Of a stretch of 7,412 nucleotides of DNA, positions 5,987 to 7,412 are shown piece by piece. A model generated the notes under the pieces. It ran no database searches. It was not told the origin of the DNA and saw nothing but the letters and a program-made list of their open reading frames with translations. This DNA is from Jutongia huaianensis (GTDB lineage Bacteria; Bacillota; Clostridia; Lachnospirales; Lachnospiraceae), in assembly GCF_014384985.1 (NCBI RefSeq), contig NZ_JACRSX010000035.1, positions 1 to 7,412 of the forward strand, in the 5' to 3' direction. How positions within the stretch are numbered: position 1 is the first letter of the stretch; every line of letters starts with the position of its first letter. The translations under genes and the position numbers were made by a program.

Positions 5987-6016
5987 GATGCATTTTTTAG
6001 CAAGATTCAATGCATC
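5987..6016. promoter_or_regulatory. Perfect 8-bp inverted repeat between divergent promoters
   Basis: GATGCATT (5987-5994) and AATGCATC (6009-6016) are perfect inverted arms 14 bases apart. They lie upstream of both the hypothetical gene and the toxin-antitoxin promoter. No T run follows on either strand, so this is a candidate protein-binding dyad rather than a terminator. Confidence 0.4.
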
Positions 6017-6045
6017 TAATATGTGTCTTATATAATGACAGTGTA

Positions 6046-6074
6046 TTGATATCAGACACTTATTTGAGTATACT
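6046..6074 (+). promoter_or_regulatory. Promoter of the toxin-antitoxin module
   Basis: TTGATA (6046-6051) and TATACT (6069-6074) are separated by exactly 17 bases, a strong sigma-A type promoter. It lies 24 bases before the antitoxin ATG. Confidence 0.7.
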
Positions 6075-6079
6075 ATACT
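6067..6079. promoter_or_regulatory. Palindromic operator over the -10 box
   Basis: AGTATA and TATACT flank a central C, a perfect 13-base palindrome covering the -10 box and probable start of the antitoxin transcript. RelB/DinJ antitoxins bind short palindromes in their own promoter through an N-terminal ribbon-helix-helix, so this is the expected autoregulation site. Binding is inferred. Confidence 0.55.
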
Positions 6080-6097
6080 TGAATGGAGATGTTCTGT

Positions 6098-6307
6098 ATG
6101 GCAACAACTAATTTAAATATTCGTACAGACAAGGCAATCAAGGACCAGGCGGAGGAAATCTTCAATGAGCTTGGTCTGAATATGACAACTGCTGTAAATA
6201 TGTTCCTGAGAACCGCTATCCGTGAGCATGGTATTCCTTTTGAATTAAAACTGGAAGTACCGAATGATACGACATTCAGTTTACCAATCAGTTTAAAAAA
6301 GATTTGA
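6098..6307 (+). CDS. RelB/DinJ-family antitoxin, C-terminus replaced (69 residues)
   Basis: MATTNLNIRTDKAIKDQAEE (1-20) and LGLNMTTAVNMFLRTAIREHGIPFEL (25-50) are the ribbon-helix-helix DNA-binding part of the RelB/DinJ family, complete and typical. The family then reads VPN..T and goes on for another 25-30 residues that wrap and block the toxin. Here the frame reads EVPNDTTFSLPISLKKI and stops, and that ending is toxin-coding DNA read out of frame. The protein may still dimerise and repress its promoter, but should have lost toxin neutralisation. The ATG at 6098-6100 has GGAG nine bases upstream. An ATG at 6083 overlaps that site and is less likely. Confidence 0.85.
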   Translation: MATTNLNIRTDKAIKDQAEEIFNELGLNMTTAVNMFLRTAIREHGIPFELKLEVPNDTTFSLPISLKKI

Positions 6308-6543
6308 AGCTTGCCAAAAAGCAAAATAAAAATCTTGATAAGCTGTTTGAGGTAATCGATATTCTGGCGAATGGCGGTACGCTGGAAGCAAAATACAGAG
6401 ACCAGAATCTTACAGGCAACTATAAAGGCACGCGTGAGTGTCACATTGAACCAGACTGGTTACTCATTTATGAGATTCAGAACAACGTTTTAGTACTCAT
6501 GCTTTACAGGCTTGGTACGCACTTAGAACTATTCAAAAAATAG
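6268..6543 (+). pseudogene. YafQ-family mRNA interferase toxin, start codon lost and catalytic His changed
   Basis: Homology to YafQ/RelE-type toxins starts at TAC 6268 (YDIQFTNQFKKDLKLAKKQ) and runs to GTHLELFKK with TAG at 6541-6543. YafQ cleaves mRNA on the ribosome. In the toxin frame the codon before TAC is TGA (6265-6267), and no ATG lies in frame before the first usable start, TTG 6304-6306. That start would drop the first strand and part of helix 1 and leave 79 residues. The signature HIEPDWLLIY (His and Asp of the active site) and the late GTH are present. The YRDH motif, however, reads YRDQ, so the residue matching E. coli YafQ His50 is Gln. Missing start, overlap with the antitoxin and lost His all say inactive, matching the damaged antitoxin. 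Confidence 0.8.
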
Positions 6544-6568
6544 ATTTAAAAACAGAATAGCAATTCAG

Positions 6569-6600
6569 AAAGCATCTATCAGAAATGGTAGGTGCTTTTT
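6569..6600 (+). terminator. Strong intrinsic terminator after the toxin gene
   Basis: AAAGCATCTATCA (6569-6581) pairs along all 13 bases with TGGTAGGTGCTTT (6586-6598), including two G-T pairs, around a GAAA tetraloop, and runs into TTTTT. It starts 26 bases past the toxin stop. On the minus strand the A-rich 5' flank gives it a modest reverse terminator, which could also end rightward-to-left transcripts of the rhuM relic. Confidence 0.85.
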
Positions 6601-6696
6601 GAAAACTCATTTTCAAATTGGTCACTCCTATTCAACTCCCGATTCAACCAATTCTCCTTGACATCAAGACCACCGTCTCGACCCGGAATCTGATCC
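6601..6696. other. Gap after the terminator with an unassigned open frame
   Basis: This stretch holds no promoter that I can see. On the minus strand one frame is open from inside the end of the rhuM relic to TGA at 6579-6581, reading IPGRDGGLDVKENWLNREL among others. Codon texture looks protein-like, but there is no start and I cannot name it. It may be another scrap of the island that carried rhuM. Confidence 0.3.
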
Positions 6697-7068
6697 TTAT
6701 TTCTTTGTACTTTCTTCCAACTCCAGCATGTACCTATCAAAGTCGGACATGAATAATCTATCCTGTATCACGCGATATTTTTCAAATTCTGTCTCTGCAT
6801 GAAGCTTTGCAATTTCAGCTGTCACCTTACCTGCATCCTGCAAAATACCGTTATCAAACATTTCAATGAAGCTATTGAGCCTTTTTTCCCAGTCCTGCAT
6901 TGTAAGTGGGATATGCCGTAATGTCATGCTTTCAGCAAAATCCAGGTATGCCGTAACCATACGGTTTAGCTGCTTCATTTCATCCTGACTCAAATAATTC
7001 TTAGCAACCATAACACCGCTGTTCTTAATCTTTCCTTCCGGAGCATCTGCCCTGGTTGTTAGTCCCAT
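6697..7068 (-). pseudogene. RhuM-family protein, C-terminal fragment
   Basis: The frame reads MGLTTRADAPEGKIKNSG, VMVAKNYLSQDEMKQLNRMVTA, YLDFAES, DWEKRLNSFIEMFDN and GKVTAEIAKLHAETEFEKYR, then VIQDRLFMSDFDRYM, ending STKK and TAA at 6697-6699. This is the conserved C-terminal third of RhuM proteins, which are usually near 330 residues and are found in genomic islands, often beside restriction-modification genes. Their biochemical role is not established. Homology starts at about the ATG 7066-7068, which has no ribosome binding site, and the N-terminal two thirds are replaced by an unrelated membrane-protein frame. It is a relic of an island gene. Confidence 0.8.
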
Positions 7069-7412
7069 AATAACCAGCAATTTTTCTACAGACTAAATAT
7101 ACAAGTAATAATACAAAAAAGCATATCACATAAAGATATTGATAATCAAATATCCAGAAATCGACTTTGAGCAGATACAATAATACCGAAATGCTTTCTT
7201 TACTGTCATATAAATCTTTTCCAAAATAAGTAAAATCCACTCTGTACGACTGAATAATTACTCCACTCAACTCCAATAAAGCAAACCATACATTTATGTA
7301 ATGTTGTTTATCTAATGGAATTTCATATACTGTTTTAGCAATACAAAATAGTATCAAAGATACCAACAGACTAAGCCAAAAAAATTTTAATTTATTTATT
7401 GAATACCACTCA
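7025..7412 (-). CDS. Multi-pass membrane protein, 5' end outside window, 3' end altered by junction with rhuM
   Basis: The frame is open from the right edge (EWYSINKLKFFWLSLLVSLI) to TAA at 7025-7027. Hydrophobic segments are FFWLSLLVSLILFCIA, a moderately hydrophobic INVWFALLELSGVII, ISVLLYLLKVDFWIF and a strong YLYVICFFVLLLVYLV just before the end, so it is an integral membrane protein. A TTG at 7364-7366 would start inside the first membrane segment and is not a credible start. The last 15 or so codons are rhuM DNA read in another frame, so the natural C-terminus has probably been lost. The family is not recognisable. Its orientation would suit a surface-polysaccharide or transport locus to the right. 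Confidence 0.55.
   Translation of the reverse strand, partial: EWYSINKLKFFWLSLLVSLILFCIAKTVYEIPLDKQHYINVWFALLELSGVIIQSYRVDFTYFGKDLYDSKESISVLLYLLKVDFWIFDYQYLYVICFFVLLLVYLVCRKIAGYYGTNNQGRCSGRKD

Noticed and set aside
6073..6444. 123-codon minus-strand open frame over the toxin-antitoxin module
   Set aside because: The plus strand carries RelB and YafQ motifs, promoter and terminator, so this is a shadow.

Overview
The window looks like a chromosomal piece of a low-GC Gram-positive gut Clostridium relative, most likely Lachnospiraceae. The basis is the AT-rich background, strong AGGAG-type ribosome binding sites, a LoaP-type NusG paralog at the head of a surface-polysaccharide operon, and the family resemblance of the other genes. 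The species cannot be fixed by eye.

Positions 1-3034 (minus strand, read right to left) are the start of an exopolysaccharide/capsule operon. It runs loaP (specialised NusG-type antiterminator, with two KOW-like modules), then a 185-bp G-rich spacer ending in a good intrinsic terminator, then a DUF1972-type rhamnosyltransferase-like GT-B enzyme, then a family-2 glycosyltransferase that leaves the window at the left edge. The loaP leader (3035-3180) holds two perfect 16-bp tandem repeats and an 11-bp hairpin capped by a GGAA (GNRA) tetraloop. The layout (antiterminator gene, terminator, long sugar operon) suggests that LoaP acts on its own transcript to carry polymerase into the glycosyltransferase genes. 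That is inference, not shown.

Positions 3300-5070 are mostly gene relics. They are a 49-codon C-terminal tail of an unknown protein (minus), a frameshifted pdxT remnant whose catalytic Cys has become Ser (plus), and a lipoprotein whose signal peptide is now out of frame with a glycosidase-like body that has lost its N-terminal catalytic part (minus).

Positions 5344-5910 hold one intact-looking gene of unknown function (minus, distant CpcT/CpeT flavour). Facing away from it, positions 6046-6600 hold a RelB/DinJ-YafQ toxin-antitoxin module (plus). It has a clear promoter, a palindromic operator over the -10 box and a strong terminator. A junction has removed the antitoxin C-terminus and the toxin start, and the toxin has also lost a catalytic histidine.

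Positions 6697-7412 (minus) hold the C-terminal third of a RhuM-family gene joined to the end of a multi-pass membrane protein that enters from the right edge. The picture is a live polysaccharide operon beside a decay zone built by repeated insertion and deletion. No tRNA, rRNA, CRISPR array or complete insertion sequence was seen.
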